Below, in pieces: positions 35,238 to 44,991 of a stretch of DNA of 64,000 nucleotides (position 1 is the stretch's first letter; every line of letters starts with the position of its first letter). Where the stretch lies: the NCBI RefSeq assembly GCF_023544865.1, contig NZ_JAMJFX010000001.1, positions 62,001 through 126,000 on the forward strand. Direction: 5' to 3'. This DNA comes from Phaeovulum molybdatiresistens. Its GTDB lineage: Bacteria > Pseudomonadota > Alphaproteobacteria > Rhodobacterales > Rhodobacteraceae. The notes below the pieces were generated by a model, which did no database searches, was not told where the DNA came from, and saw nothing but the letters and a program-made list of their open reading frames with translations. The position numbers and the translations under genes are program-made.

Positions 35238-37439
35238 TCACTTCAGCCGCAGCGCGTTCAGCGACACCGTAATCGAACTGAGCGACATCGCCAAGGCCGC
35301 CGCCAGCGGCGTCGCCAGACCGACCAGCGCGATCGGCACCGCAATCACGTTATACAGGAAGGAAATCCCGAAGTTTTCCTTGATCCGCTTGCGCGCCTTG
35401 ACGGAAATCCGCACCGCCTCGGCCACGGGGGTCAGGTCCTGGCCCAGCAACACGATATCCGACGCCGTGCGCGCCGCATCCAGCGCCGAGGCGGGCGAAA
35501 CCGACACATGCGCGCCGGCCAGCGCCGCGGTGTCGTTCAGCCCGTCCCCCACCATCAGCACATGGCGGCCCGCCGCGGTCAGGTCGCGCACAAGGGCGGC
35601 CTTTTCCTGCGGCAGAACGCCCGCGCGCCAATCGGCAATGCCCAGACGCTGCGCCAGATCCGCCACCGCGCCCTGCACATCGCCCGACACCAGCCAGACC
35701 TGCTTGCCCTGCGCGGCAAAGGCGCGCACGGCCTGTTCGGCACCGGGGCGCAGGCGGTCGGCAAAGCGGATCGACAGCGGCACCTGCCCTTCGATCGACA
35801 GATGGGTGGCGGTGACCGTGCCCGGTTCCGCCCCGATCCAGTCGGCCCGGCCCAGACGGACGCGGACATCGCCCCAGCGCCCCTCGATGCCATAGCCGGG
35901 CACCTCGCGCAGATCCTGCACCGATGCGGGCACCACCCCCAGCGCCCGGGCCGATTCCGCCAACGCGCGGGCCAGCGGATGGCCCGACGCCTCGGCCAGG
36001 GCGGCGGCGACGGCCAGCGCCTCGGGCGGCAGATCGGCCAGGTTTTCCGGCTCGGGCGCGCCCATGGTCAGGGTGCCGGTCTTGTCGAAGACGACGGTAT
36101 CCACCTCGGCCAGGCGTTCCAGCGCGGTGCCGTCCTTGATCAGAAGGCCGCTGCGGAACAGCTTGCCCGAGGCCGCCGTGACCACCGCCGGCACCGCCAG
36201 CCCCAGCGCGCAAGGACAGGTGATGATCAGCACAGCCGCCGAAATATTCACCGCAAAGCGCAGATCGCCCCCGGTCTGCCACATCCAGAAGCCAAAGGCG
36301 GAAAACGACAAAAGATGCACCAGCGGCGAATAGGCGCGCGCGGCCCGTTCGGCCAGCGAGGTGTATTTGTTCTTGGCACTTTCCGCCGCCGCCACCAGAT
36401 CGGCCATGCGATGCAGCGAACTGTCGCGCCCCGCCGCCGTCACCCGCAGCGTCAGGGGCCCGGTCAGGTTGACCTCACCCGCCGACAGCACCACGCCCGG
36501 CCCCGCCCAGACCGGCAGGCTTTCCCCCGTCAGAAGCGAGCGGTCGGTTTCCGACGTGCCCTCGACCACCTCGCCATCGGCGGGGATGCGCGCGCCGGGG
36601 CGGATGCGCACCAGATCGCCGGGCACCAGATCGCCCACCGGCACCACCACCTCGGCCCCGTCACGCAGGATCGTGGCGCGCGGCACCTCAAGCGCGGCCA
36701 GTTCCTCGGCGGCGGATCGCGCCACCGCGCGGGTGCGGTAATCCAGATAACGCCCGACCAGCAGGAAGAAGGTCAGCATTACCGCCGCATCGAAATAGGC
36801 GTGATGGCCCGAATGCATCGTTTCGAACACCGAAATCGACGAGGCCAGAACGATCGCCAGCGAAATCGGGAAATCCATGCCCAGCCGCCCCGCCTTCAGC
36901 GCCGTCCAGGCCGAGGCAAAGAAGGGCTGGCCCGCGAACAGCACCGTCGGCAGCGCGATGGCGCCGGAAATCCAATGGAACAGGTCGCGCGTGGCAGCCT
37001 CGGCCCCGGACCAGACCGAGATCGACAAAAGCATGATGTTCATCATGGCAAAGCCCGAAACGCCGATCCGCATCAGCAGATCGCGCCCGCGCTTGTCGGT
37101 CTCGGTCGCGGACAGAAGGCCGGGGTCCAGCTCATGCGCCTCATAGCCGATGCGGTCCAGCGTGCCGATCAGATCGGCGGCGGTCACCTGCGGTTCAGCA
37201 TCGACGCTGACGCGCTTCATCGTCAGGTTCACCCGGGCCGATCGCACCCCTGGATGGCGGTGCAGCGCGCGTTCCACATCGGTGATGCAGACCGCGCAAT
37301 GCGCCGTGGGCAGCGACAGGATCAGCCGCGCGTCGCGGGGTGCTGCCCCCGCGGCCAGCCGTTCGGCCGACGGCGCCGCAATACAGGCCGGACAGGCCGA
37401 TGGCGATGCACGTTCGGACAGAAGCGGCGAGGCGGTCAT
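35238..37439 (-). CDS. ccoI: copper P1B-type ATPase for cbb3 oxidase assembly
   Basis: 733 aa. One HMA-like domain with HCAVC, preceded by a Cys-rich N-terminus (ACPACI). The membrane CPC is in ITCPCALGLAVP, the phosphorylation site in FDKTGTLT, the HP pair in SGHPLARA, and the hinge reads GDGLNDTAAL. This is the CopA2/FixI class that exports Cu slowly for assembly of the oxidase rather than for detoxification. Lies 3 nt after ccoH. Confidence 0.95.
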   Translation of the reverse strand: MTASPLLSERASPSACPACIAAPSAERLAAGAAPRDARLILSLPTAHCAVCITDVERALHRHPGVRSARVNLTMKRVSVDAEPQVTAADLIGTLDRIGYEAHELDPGLLSATETDKRGRDLLMRIGVSGFAMMNIMLLSISVWSGAEAATRDLFHWISGAIALPTVLFAGQPFFASAWTALKAGRLGMDFPISLAIVLASSISVFETMHSGHHAYFDAAVMLTFFLLVGRYLDYRTRAVARSAAEELAALEVPRATILRDGAEVVVPVGDLVPGDLVRIRPGARIPADGEVVEGTSETDRSLLTGESLPVWAGPGVVLSAGEVNLTGPLTLRVTAAGRDSSLHRMADLVAAAESAKNKYTSLAERAARAYSPLVHLLSFSAFGFWMWQTGGDLRFAVNISAAVLIITCPCALGLAVPAVVTAASGKLFRSGLLIKDGTALERLAEVDTVVFDKTGTLTMGAPEPENLADLPPEALAVAAALAEASGHPLARALAESARALGVVPASVQDLREVPGYGIEGRWGDVRVRLGRADWIGAEPGTVTATHLSIEGQVPLSIRFADRLRPGAEQAVRAFAAQGKQVWLVSGDVQGAVADLAQRLGIADWRAGVLPQEKAALVRDLTAAGRHVLMVGDGLNDTAALAGAHVSVSPASALDAARTASDIVLLGQDLTPVAEAVRISVKARKRIKENFGISFLYNVIAVPIALVGLATPLAAALAMSLSSITVSLNALRLK

Positions 37440-37442
37440 GGG

Positions 37443-37904
37443 TTACCCCCGGATATACAGATCAAGGCGCTGGCGGAACGGCGTGCCATCGGCCGCCTTC
37501 GCCTGCAGATGGATCAGCCAGGCCCCCGGGTCCAGCGTCATCGGCGCCGAATAGATGCCGCCGCGATAGTCAAAGGCCGGGGTGCGGTCATCGCGCACAT
37601 GGGTGGTGCGCCCGACCACGGCGGACAGTTCCGCCACCGGCGCGGGCAGGCCCGCCGCATCGCGGATGATCAGCGACAGCTGCCCATCGCCATATTCCGG
37701 CGTGACCTGCCAGCCCAGCGCGTCTTGGGCGTCACGCTCGGCATCGAAGGTCTGCGAGGCGACGTAGGAATTCTTGACCTCCAGCCCCGGAAAGGTGGAC
37801 ACGGCCTGCCAGGCCAGCACCAGATTGACCGCGATGATCACGCCAAAGGCCGAAACCGCGATGGCCAGCACATGGCGCCCGGTCAGGCGGAATTCTTTCG
37901 TCAT
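37443..37904 (-). CDS. ccoH: cbb3 oxidase assembly protein CcoH (FixH)
   Basis: 153 aa. N-terminal span GRHVLAIAVSAFGVIIAVNLVLA, then the FixH motif FPGLEVKNSYVASQTF and a periplasmic beta domain. It stabilises the CcoN/CcoO complex during assembly. Spaced 3 nt from both ccoG and ccoI. Confidence 0.93.
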   Translation of the reverse strand: MTKEFRLTGRHVLAIAVSAFGVIIAVNLVLAWQAVSTFPGLEVKNSYVASQTFDAERDAQDALGWQVTPEYGDGQLSLIIRDAAGLPAPVAELSAVVGRTTHVRDDRTPAFDYRGGIYSAPMTLDPGAWLIHLQAKAADGTPFRQRLDLYIRG

Positions 37905-37907
37905 GGT

Positions 37908-39353
37908 TCAGTTTGCCTTTCCGTTGAAGACCGTATCGGCGCTGACCCGATCAGTCGAGCTGGTATCGGCCACCCAAAGCCGGATGTCGATCCGGTCCGC
38001 GGTGGCCGGGGCGCTGCCGGCGGGTGCCTCGATATACAACCGCTGGGTCAGGGTTTCGTCGGCGGGCACGGTGACGGTATCGGCGCTCTGCCCTTCCAGC
38101 GACAGGCGCAGCCCCTCGGCCCCCGGCGCGGCCGAGGTGACGGTGATGCGGAATTCGGTCGGCTCACCCTGCTTGTTGCGCAGCCGCAGCGTATAGATGT
38201 TGCGGATCGCCCCGTCCGACAGCTGGACATACAGCGGGTCGCGCGCCGGCGTGACGTTGAAATCGATGGGCGAGCGCAGGAACAGCGCCACCACCAGCCC
38301 CACACCGATCGCCGACCACAGGCCGAAATAGATCATCGTGCGGACGCGGAAGATATGTTTCCAGACCTTCGTCGGATGGCCGCCCGCGCGTTCCATCGCC
38401 TCATCCTTGAGCGCGAGATAGTCGATCAGGCCACGCGGCTTGCCGACCTTGTCCATCATCTCGTTGCAGGCGTCGATGCACAGGCCGCAGGTGATGCATT
38501 CCAGCTGCTGGCCGTTGCGGATGTCGATCCCCATCGGGCAGACGTTGACGCAGGCCATGCAGTCGATGCAATCGCCCTGCGCGGGGTCCATCTCACCCTT
38601 CTTCAGCTTGCCGCGCGGCTCACCGCGCCATTCGCGATAGGCGATGGTGATCGTATCCTCATCCATCATCGCGGCCTGAATCCGCGGCCAGGGGCAGGCA
38701 TAGATACAGATCTGTTCGCGCGCGAACCCGCCAAAGGCGAAGGTGGTCAGCGTCAGGATCGCCATCGTGGTATAGGCGACCGGATGGGCCTGGCCGGTGA
38801 CCAGATCGACCATCAGCGTCGGCGCATCGGTGAAATAGAACACCCAGGCCCCGCCGGTGGCCAGCCCGATCAGCAACCACAGCGTCCATTTGGTGGTCCG
38901 CTTGCGGATCTTTTCGCCGTCCCATTTCTGCCGCAGCAGGCGGATGCGGGCGTTGCGGTCGCCTTCAACCCAGCGTTCGACCAGGATAAACAGGTCGGTC
39001 CAGACCGTCTGCGGGCAGGCATAGCCGCACCAAACCCGCCCCAGCGCCGAGGTGAACAGGAACAGCCCCAGCCCCGCCATGATCAGAAGGCCCGCAACGA
39101 AATAGAATTCATGCGGCCAGATCTCGATCATGAAGAAGAAGAAGCGCCGGTTGGCCAGATCGATCAGCACCGCCTGATCAGGCAGCGCCGGACCACGGTC
39201 CCAGCGGATCCAGGGCGTCAGGTAGTAGATGCCCAGCATCACCGCCATCAGCACCCATTTGAACGTGCGGAAATTGCCCTTCACGCGGCGCGGAAAGATC
39301 GGTTCGCGGGCGGCGTAAAGGGGGGCGGGTTCGTTGGGGTCGGTCACGCTCAC
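37908..39353 (-). CDS. ccoG: cbb3 oxidase assembly cupric reductase CcoG (RdxA/FixG type)
   Basis: 481 aa from the GTG at 39353 (GGAG 6 nt upstream, N-terminus MSVTDPNEPAPLYAAREP). An ATG at 39419 is in frame but lies inside an FNR box and has no ribosome site, so it is rejected. Spans near 35-55, 85-105, 155-175 and 190-210 surround an NosR/NapH-like module. Two 4Fe-4S motifs follow: CIDCMACVNVCP and CITCGLCIDACN. A C-terminal Ig-like domain ends the protein. CcoG reduces Cu(II) for insertion into the oxidase. First gene of ccoGHIS. Confidence 0.9.
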   Translation of the reverse strand: MSVTDPNEPAPLYAAREPIFPRRVKGNFRTFKWVLMAVMLGIYYLTPWIRWDRGPALPDQAVLIDLANRRFFFFMIEIWPHEFYFVAGLLIMAGLGLFLFTSALGRVWCGYACPQTVWTDLFILVERWVEGDRNARIRLLRQKWDGEKIRKRTTKWTLWLLIGLATGGAWVFYFTDAPTLMVDLVTGQAHPVAYTTMAILTLTTFAFGGFAREQICIYACPWPRIQAAMMDEDTITIAYREWRGEPRGKLKKGEMDPAQGDCIDCMACVNVCPMGIDIRNGQQLECITCGLCIDACNEMMDKVGKPRGLIDYLALKDEAMERAGGHPTKVWKHIFRVRTMIYFGLWSAIGVGLVVALFLRSPIDFNVTPARDPLYVQLSDGAIRNIYTLRLRNKQGEPTEFRITVTSAAPGAEGLRLSLEGQSADTVTVPADETLTQRLYIEAPAGSAPATADRIDIRLWVADTSSTDRVSADTVFNGKAN

Positions 39354-39411
39354 GGGAGGCTCCGTTGGCTGGGGATCTGGAACGGTTCTGATATGCCGCG
39401 TCTGAAAATAC

Positions 39412-39427
39412 TTTGACATGCGTCAAA
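39412..39427 (-). promoter_or_regulatory. FNR (FnrL) box of ccoG
   Basis: Perfect palindrome TTTGAC-ATGC-GTCAAA, an FnrL-type anaerobox (TTGAC-N4-GTCAA). Centre 39419.5. A -10-like TATCAG at 39393-39388 on the minus strand fits activation from about -41.5 with a start site near 39380 and the GTG start codon 27 nt further. Confidence 0.75.
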
Positions 39428-39530
39428 AAGACAGGTTTGTGATACAACTTATATCAAGCAGATTGCGATGGGGCATTTTGCCCGATCCGCGCCCGACAGC
39501 GGGCGCAACGGCGGCAAGGACCGCGCGCGC

Positions 39531-39583
39531 TGAAAAGTCACCGGCGCCCCCAGGAAACGCGCGAACAGGACGGGGCGCCGGTG
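39531..39583 (-). terminator. terminator of ccoNOQP
   Basis: A 12-bp perfect stem, CACCGGCGCCCC (39539-39550) with its complement at 39572-39583, followed on the minus strand by ACTTTTC. A smaller GGGGGCC hairpin precedes it at 39591-39607, right after the ccoP stop. It separates ccoNOQP from ccoGHIS, which has its own FNR box. Confidence 0.75.
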
Positions 39584-39615
39584 CTACCCGGGGGGCCAAG
39601 GCCCCCCCGAATGTC

Positions 39616-40482
39616 TTACTCGCCACCGCCAAGGCTGTGGACATAGGCGGTCACGGCCCGGATTTCGGCTTCGGACAGGCGCGTGTTCCAGTTCGGCATC
39701 ACGCCGAACCGCGCGTTGGTCACCGATTCCGTCAGCGAGGCGACGTCGCCGCCGTAAAGCCAGATCGGGTCGGTCAGGTTCGGCGCACCCTGGAACCTGT
39801 CGCCGGTGCCGTCTTCCATGTGGCACGCGGCACAGTTGTCGGCATAGACGACGGCGCCTTCGGTCGCGGCGGCGGCATCATGATCTTGGCCCGACAACTG
39901 GCGGACGAATTGCACCACCTGATCGATCTGCTCTTTTTCCAGCAGGCCATCGGCCCCGAAACGCGGCATTTCCGAATAGCGCGCATCGGGGTCATCGGTG
40001 TTGCGGATGCCGTGGCTGATGGTCAGATGGATATCCTCCATCGTGCCGCCCCACAGCCAGTCGTTGTCCAGCAGGTTGGGATAGCCGACGTTGCCGCCCG
40101 CCCCTGCCCCGTGGCACTGCGCGCACCAGGTGCCAAAGACGGCCCGGCCCGCGTTCATGGTAAAGCTGGCCAGTTCCGGATCGGCGGCGATCTGGTTCAG
40201 ATCGGCGGCGACCAGTTTCGCCTCGATCGGCGCGTTTGCCGCGGCATAACGCTCGATCTCGGCGGCGACATCGGCCCGGGTCGAATGACCCAGGATGCCC
40301 GGCGTCGCCTCATTGATCAGCGGCCAGGCCGGATAGGCGATGGAATAACCCACGCCCCAGACCACGGTCGCATAGAAGGTCCACAGCCACCAGCGCGGCA
40401 GGGGATTGTTGAACTCCTCGATGCCGTCCCACTCGTGGCCGGTCGTCTGGACCTCTTTTTGGATGGTCGGTTTTTTGCTCAT
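39616..40482 (-). CDS. ccoP: cbb3 cytochrome oxidase diheme subunit
   Basis: 288 aa from the ATG at 40482 with GGAGG 7 nt upstream; a GTG two codons earlier is less likely. One N-terminal span ([24 protein letters not shown]), then two c-type heme sites: CAQCH (near 124) and CAACH (near 220), each with a distal Met (FGADGLL region and [10 protein letters not shown]). It relays electrons from soluble cytochromes to CcoO. Confidence 0.96.
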   Translation of the reverse strand: MSKKPTIQKEVQTTGHEWDGIEEFNNPLPRWWLWTFYATVVWGVGYSIAYPAWPLINEATPGILGHSTRADVAAEIERYAAANAPIEAKLVAADLNQIAADPELASFTMNAGRAVFGTWCAQCHGAGAGGNVGYPNLLDNDWLWGGTMEDIHLTISHGIRNTDDPDARYSEMPRFGADGLLEKEQIDQVVQFVRQLSGQDHDAAAATEGAVVYADNCAACHMEDGTGDRFQGAPNLTDPIWLYGGDVASLTESVTNARFGVMPNWNTRLSEAEIRAVTAYVHSLGGGE

Positions 40483-40494
40483 CTCCACGCCTCC

Positions 40495-40704
40495 TTACAA
40501 CGTGGCGCCGTCGCGGGCGGATGCGCGGTCGCGCACCGGATCGCTGGCGGGTTTGTCTTCGTTCCGGAAGGGGATGTTCGCGGTGTCGTCATGCGTCTTG
40601 CGGCTTCCGGGCCGCCAGGCCCAGAAGACAACAAAGATGAACGTGCCGAACAGGCCGAGCATCGCCCAGCTGTCCGCGAATTCCCGGAGGATGTGATAGT
40701 CCAT
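40495..40704 (-). CDS. ccoQ: cbb3 oxidase subunit CcoQ
   Basis: 69 aa. Single span (MLGLFGTFIFVVFWAWRPGS) followed by a short hydrophilic tail with the typical K-x-x-(H/Y)-x-D-x-A-x-x-(I/L)-P-F block (KTHDDTANIPF). Stabilises the complex under oxygen. Between ccoO and ccoP with gaps of about 12 nt. Confidence 0.93.
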   Translation of the reverse strand: MDYHILREFADSWAMLGLFGTFIFVVFWAWRPGSRKTHDDTANIPFRNEDKPASDPVRDRASARDGATL

Positions 40705-40715
40705 CCCCCGCCCCC

Positions 40716-41444
40716 TTACCGGTTCGCCACGGGTTCGAAGGTCGAGAAGTCGACCATCGTGCCAAGCACCTGCAGATAGGCAATCAGCGCATCCATTTCC
40801 GAAATGCCGGGCTTGTTGTCAAAGTTGCGCACATTGACCTTGTCGTCATAGCGTTCCAGCAGACCGTCATAGTCGCTGTCGGGATCGGCCTGGGCTGCAA
40901 AGTCGGCCTTGGCCGCCTCGATCATGTCCGAGGTATAGGGCACGCCCACCATCGCATCGGCGGTCAGCCGATCCTCGATATAGGTCGCGTCGATCATCCG
41001 GTTCGACAGGAAGCCGTATTTCGGCATGATCGATTCCGGCACCACCGATTGCGGGTCCATCAGGTGATCGACGTGCCATGCATCGGAATAGCGCCCGCCC
41101 ACCCGGGCAAGGTCGGGGCCCGTGCGCTTGGACCCCCACTGGAACGGATGGTCATACATCGATTCCGCCGCCAGGCTGTAATGGCCATAGCGTTCGACCT
41201 CATCGCGCATGGGGCGGATCATCTGGCTATGGCAGACATAGCAGCCTTCGCGCACATAGATGTCGCGCCCGGTCAGTTCCAGCGGCGTGTAGGGGCGAAC
41301 CCCTTCCACCTTTTCGATCGTGTTCTCAAGATAGAACAGCGGAACGATTTCCACGATGCCGCCGACGGTGACGACAAGGAAGGACCCGATCAGCAGAAGC
41401 GTCGCGTTCTTTTCGATGACGCCGTGTTTGTCAAGAATTCCCAT
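40716..41444 (-). CDS. ccoO: cbb3 cytochrome oxidase monoheme subunit
   Basis: 242 aa. N-terminal anchor ([22 protein letters not shown]), heme c site [12 protein letters not shown] (near 67-72), distal Met region [11 protein letters not shown]. Standard length. Gap of 14 nt from ccoN. Confidence 0.97.
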   Translation of the reverse strand: MGILDKHGVIEKNATLLLIGSFLVVTVGGIVEIVPLFYLENTIEKVEGVRPYTPLELTGRDIYVREGCYVCHSQMIRPMRDEVERYGHYSLAAESMYDHPFQWGSKRTGPDLARVGGRYSDAWHVDHLMDPQSVVPESIMPKYGFLSNRMIDATYIEDRLTADAMVGVPYTSDMIEAAKADFAAQADPDSDYDGLLERYDDKVNVRNFDNKPGISEMDALIAYLQVLGTMVDFSTFEPVANR

Positions 41445-41458
41445 ATCCGGTCCTCCCC

Positions 41459-43063
41459 TTATTCAGCCGGAACCGCAGAGACGCCGGCAGCCGCGTGGCG
41501 GGGCTGTTTGGCGACCGTGGCCCAGAGGTTGTAGACCATGATGATCGCCCCGGTCAGGTAAAGCACCCCGCCCAGACCGCGCACCACATACATCGGGAAC
41601 TTGGCGGACACCGTGTCGGCAAAGGCGTTCACAAGGAAGCCCTGGCTGTCGACTTCGCGCCACATCAGGCCTTCCATGATGCCCGTGACCCACATCGAGG
41701 ACGCGTAAAGCACGATCCCGATGGTGGCGAGCCAGAAGTGCCAGCTGACCAGCGATAGCGAATACAGCCGCTCACGCGCCCACAGACGCGGCACCAGGAA
41801 GTAAAGCGCGCCAAAGGTGATCATGCCGTTCCAGCCCAGCGCGCCGGAATGCACGTGACCGATGGTCCAGTCGGTGTAGTGGCTCAGCGAGTTCACGGCC
41901 TTGATCGACATCATCGGGCCTTCAAAGGTCGACATGCCGTAAAAGCCGATCGACACCACCATCATGCGGATGATCGGGTCGGTGCGCAGCTTGTCCCAGG
42001 CACCCGACAGCGTCATCAGGCCGTTGATCATGCCACCCCAGGACGGCATCCACAGGATCACCGACATCACCATGCCCAGCGTCGAGGCCCAGTCGGGAAG
42101 CGCGGTATAATGCAGGTGGTGGGGACCAGCCCAGATATAAAGGAAGATCAGCGCCCAGAAGTGCACGATCGACAGCTTGTAGGAATAGACCGGGCGTTCG
42201 GCCTGCTTGGGCACGAAGTAATACATCATCCCCAGGAAGCCCGCGGTCAGGAAGAAGCCCACCGCGTTATGCCCATACCACCACTGCGTCATCGCATCCT
42301 GCACGCCGGCAAAGACCTGCACCGACTTCGAGCCGAAGACGCTGACGGGAACCGACAGGTTGTTGACGATATGCAGCATGGCGATGGTCACGATGAAGGA
42401 CAGGTAGAACCAGTTGGCCACATAGATGTGGGGTTCACGCCGCTTCAGGATCGTGCCCAGGAACACCATCAGATAGACGACCCAGACGATGGTCAGCCAC
42501 CAGTCGACATACCATTCCGGCTCGGCATATTCCTTGGACTGCGTCGCGCCCAGGATATAGCCCGCCGCCGCCAGGACGATCATCAGCTGATAGCCCCAGA
42601 ACACGAACCAGGCCGCGTTGCCGCCGAACAGGCGCGCCGCCGAGGTGCGCTGCACGACATAGAACGAGGTCGCGATCAGCGCGTTGCCCCCGAAGGCAAA
42701 GATCACCGCCGAGGTATGCAGCGGGCGCAGCTTGCCGAAGTTCAGATAGCCATGCGTCAGATCCGACAGGTTCAGCGCGGGAAAGGCCAGCTGGAACGCG
42801 ATAATCGTACCGACAAGAAAGCCCACCACGCCCCAAAGCGCGGTCGCGATGACCCCGGCGCGGATGACGCCGTCGTTATATTCGTTCTGGGGCGCCGGCT
42901 GGCGGTCCCCCATCGTGCGCAGCACCCAGATGAACGCGATCGCCGCCGCCAGCATGACGGTCAGCGCGTTCACCATATAGGCGAGATCGCGCGCGTAATT
43001 GGCCGCGATCGCGGCCAACAGCGCGATCACGCCCAGCGCGATCAGCTTAAGATAATCCCACAT
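41459..43063 (-). CDS. ccoN: cbb3 cytochrome oxidase catalytic subunit I
   Basis: 534 aa from the ATG at 43063 ([11 protein letters not shown]). Twelve or so spans, with the low-spin heme b ligand in [17 protein letters not shown], the CuB/Tyr region [27 protein letters not shown], the CuB His pair in [13 protein letters not shown], and the heme ligands in [13 protein letters not shown]. High-affinity proton-pumping O2 reduction to water. First gene of ccoNOQP, with an FNR box 96 nt upstream. Confidence 0.97.
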   Translation of the reverse strand: MWDYLKLIALGVIALLAAIAANYARDLAYMVNALTVMLAAAIAFIWVLRTMGDRQPAPQNEYNDGVIRAGVIATALWGVVGFLVGTIIAFQLAFPALNLSDLTHGYLNFGKLRPLHTSAVIFAFGGNALIATSFYVVQRTSAARLFGGNAAWFVFWGYQLMIVLAAAGYILGATQSKEYAEPEWYVDWWLTIVWVVYLMVFLGTILKRREPHIYVANWFYLSFIVTIAMLHIVNNLSVPVSVFGSKSVQVFAGVQDAMTQWWYGHNAVGFFLTAGFLGMMYYFVPKQAERPVYSYKLSIVHFWALIFLYIWAGPHHLHYTALPDWASTLGMVMSVILWMPSWGGMINGLMTLSGAWDKLRTDPIIRMMVVSIGFYGMSTFEGPMMSIKAVNSLSHYTDWTIGHVHSGALGWNGMITFGALYFLVPRLWARERLYSLSLVSWHFWLATIGIVLYASSMWVTGIMEGLMWREVDSQGFLVNAFADTVSAKFPMYVVRGLGGVLYLTGAIIMVYNLWATVAKQPRHAAAGVSAVPAE

Positions 43064-43158
43064 TATAGCGTCCCTTCGTCTGTCTCGGCCCCCGACTCGG
43101 AATTCTGGCGGGGGTCTTTCCGACTGATGCCCTTGTGAGCCGGGGGCATCAACCATGC

Positions 43159-43174
43159 TTTGATCTGTATCAAA
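43159..43174 (-). promoter_or_regulatory. FNR (FnrL) box of ccoNOQP
   Basis: Perfect TTTGAT-CTGT-ATCAAA, matching the consensus TTGAT-N4-ATCAA. Centre 43166.5, about 103 nt before the ccoN ATG. Activation at -41.5 would give a start site near 43125. Confidence 0.9.
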
Positions 43175-43261
43175 TCCAATCCGCCGCACCGAGGCAATTT
43201 GTCACGCCGTCGCATCGCCGACACATCTTGAAAGATCGCGCCCCGAAAACGTTTCCTTGCA

Positions 43262-43279
43262 CCTTGATCCGCATCAAGG
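43262..43279 (+). promoter_or_regulatory. FNR (FnrL) box of the universal stress gene
   Basis: 18-bp palindrome-like site CCTTGAT-CCGC-ATCAAGG. Centre 43270.5. TAAGCA near 43299-43304 is a fair -10 and the predicted start site is near 43312, 28 nt before the ATG at 43340. Confidence 0.85.
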
Positions 43280-43339
43280 CACTAATTTGTAACACGGCTA
43301 AGCATTCCCGTGACATTCTTTTTCCGGCGGAGGACCCGA

Positions 43340-44179
43340 ATGAGCTATAAGTCAATCCTGACCATCGTCACCGATGTCGAGGCCGCGCGCGCGCAGATCG
43401 ACACCGCAGTGGCCATGGCGCGGCGCGAGGATGCGCATCTGGACGTGCTTTGCATGGGCGTCGACCGGACCCAGACGGGCTATTACTACGCCGGCGCCAC
43501 CGCCTTCATTCAGCAAGAGACCATCGAACGGGCGCAAGAAGATGCGCGTAACCTGGAAGCCGCGATGCGCGACCGGCTGGCCGCCGAGGACATCCGCTGG
43601 GGCGCCGAGGCGATCGTGGCGCAGCTGGGCGCGATTTCGGCCGTGGTGGGCATGCGCGCGCGCTTTGCCGATCTGGTGGTGATGGGCCGCCCCTATGCCA
43701 AGGGCCGTGGCCAGGAAATCGAAGCCGTGGTCGAAGCCGCAATGTTTGAAGGCCAGGCCCCCGCGCTGGTGGTGCCCGATGGCTATGTCGGCGCAATCGC
43801 ACCGCGGCGCGTGGTCGTGGCCTGGAACCAGTCGAATGAAGCGCTAAGCGCGATCCGCAAGGCGCTGCCGCTGCTGAAGGCCGCCGATCTGGTGGACATC
43901 ACCATCATCGACCCGCCCGCGCATGGCCCCGAACGGTCCGACCCCGGCGGTCAGCTGAGCCAGCTTCTGGCGCGCCACGGCGTCAAGGCCGAGGTTTCGG
44001 TGCTGGCCAAGACGATGCCGCGCGTGTCCGACGTGATCAACCGCCATGTGCGCGACAGCAATGCCGATCTGGTGGTGATGGGCGCCTATGGCCATTCGCG
44101 CTTCCGCGAAGCGATCCTGGGCGGGGCCACGCGCAACATGCTGGAAAATGCCGAAACCCCGGTGCTGATGGCGCATTGA
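43340..44179 (+). CDS. tandem universal stress protein
   Basis: 279 aa from the ATG at 43340 with GGAGG 7 nt upstream. A USP domain in each half: SYKSILTIVTDVEAARAQ opens the first and RRVVVAWNQSNEALSAI the second. The second ends with the ATP-binding signature VVMGAYGHSRFREAILGGATRNML (G-2x-G-9x-G-S/T); the first (VVMGRPYAKGRG) lacks it. Likely a micro-oxic or anaerobic survival protein, given its FNR box and divergence from ccoN. Confidence 0.9.
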   Translation: MSYKSILTIVTDVEAARAQIDTAVAMARREDAHLDVLCMGVDRTQTGYYYAGATAFIQQETIERAQEDARNLEAAMRDRLAAEDIRWGAEAIVAQLGAISAVVGMRARFADLVVMGRPYAKGRGQEIEAVVEAAMFEGQAPALVVPDGYVGAIAPRRVVVAWNQSNEALSAIRKALPLLKAADLVDITIIDPPAHGPERSDPGGQLSQLLARHGVKAEVSVLAKTMPRVSDVINRHVRDSNADLVVMGAYGHSRFREAILGGATRNMLENAETPVLMAH

Positions 44180-44196
44180 TCGCGCGACACATGGAA

Positions 44197-44223
44197 AAGG
44201 GGCGGCCCGGCGGGCCGCCCCTT
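44197..44223. terminator. bidirectional terminator between stress gene and GST gene
   Basis: AAGGGGCGGCCC (44197-44208), loop GGC, and the exact complement to 44223. AAAA/TT flanks suit both directions. Confidence 0.7.
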
Positions 44224-44242
44224 CGCGTTCCGGCAGACCGGA

Positions 44243-44854
44243 TCAGTTCAGCAGGCCTTCGGCCTTCATCGCCGCCTGCACCGCCGGGCGCGCCGCGACG
44301 CGGGCGCGCAAGCCCTGCAGGTGCGGGAAACCCGACAGGTCATGGCCGACAAAGGCCGACCAGTTCGTCACCGTGAACAGATAGGCATCGGCGGGGGTGA
44401 AGCTGTCGCCCGTCAGCCAGGCGCGGCCATCGGACAAAAGCCCCTCGATCCAGGCCAGCTTGGCATCCAGAATGGCCTTTTGCGCCGCGCGCCCCTCATC
44501 CGTGATGCCGGGGGCGAAGAAGGGCGAATAGGATTTGTGCAGCTCGGCAGAGATGTAGTTCAACAGCTCCTGCACCCGCGCGCGCGCCAGCGTGCCCGAC
44601 GACGGCAGCAGATCCGCCGTGCCCGCATGATCCACCACGAACTGCATGATCGCGACGCCTTCGGTCAGCACCGCGCCATCGTCCAGCACCAGCGCCGGAA
44701 CCGCGCCCTTGGGGTTGATCGCGCGAAAATCGGCCCCCGTTTCGGTCGTCTTGGCGCGGATATCGGCGCGTTCAATCGCGAAGGGGCGGCCGACCTCTTG
44801 CAGGGTGATGTGGCAGGCAAGCGAACAGGCACCGGGCGAATAGAAAAGCTTCAT
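44243..44854 (-). CDS. beta-class glutathione S-transferase
   Basis: 203 aa from the ATG at 44854. The N-terminal thioredoxin fold MKLFYSPGACSLACHITLQEVG carries the beta-class Cys10, then NPKGAVPALVLDDGAVLTE (cis-Pro, gamma-Glu site), and the C-terminal helical domain has WLTGDSFTPADAYLF. Conjugates or reduces with glutathione. Sits between an FNR-regulated stress gene and fnrL, on its own transcript. Confidence 0.93.
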   Translation of the reverse strand: MKLFYSPGACSLACHITLQEVGRPFAIERADIRAKTTETGADFRAINPKGAVPALVLDDGAVLTEGVAIMQFVVDHAGTADLLPSSGTLARARVQELLNYISAELHKSYSPFFAPGITDEGRAAQKAILDAKLAWIEGLLSDGRAWLTGDSFTPADAYLFTVTNWSAFVGHDLSGFPHLQGLRARVAARPAVQAAMKAEGLLN

Positions 44855-44991
44855 CGCAACACTTCCTTCTGCGGCGGCCAGACCATTCCGCCGCCCGGGG
44901 CGGAACCTAGGCCTGCACGGCAACGGGGAAAAGTGCGCCCACAGGCGCGGGACGCGCGCGCCCTGCACAGCAGCTGCGCGCAAACGCACAG

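Noticed and set aside
39440..39456. Second FNR or CRP site upstream of ccoG (TGATA-N7-TATCA)
   Set aside because: Spacing between half-sites is 7 rather than 4 nt for FNR, and the CRP consensus TGTGA-N6-TCACA is not met. Kept only as an imperfect dyad.
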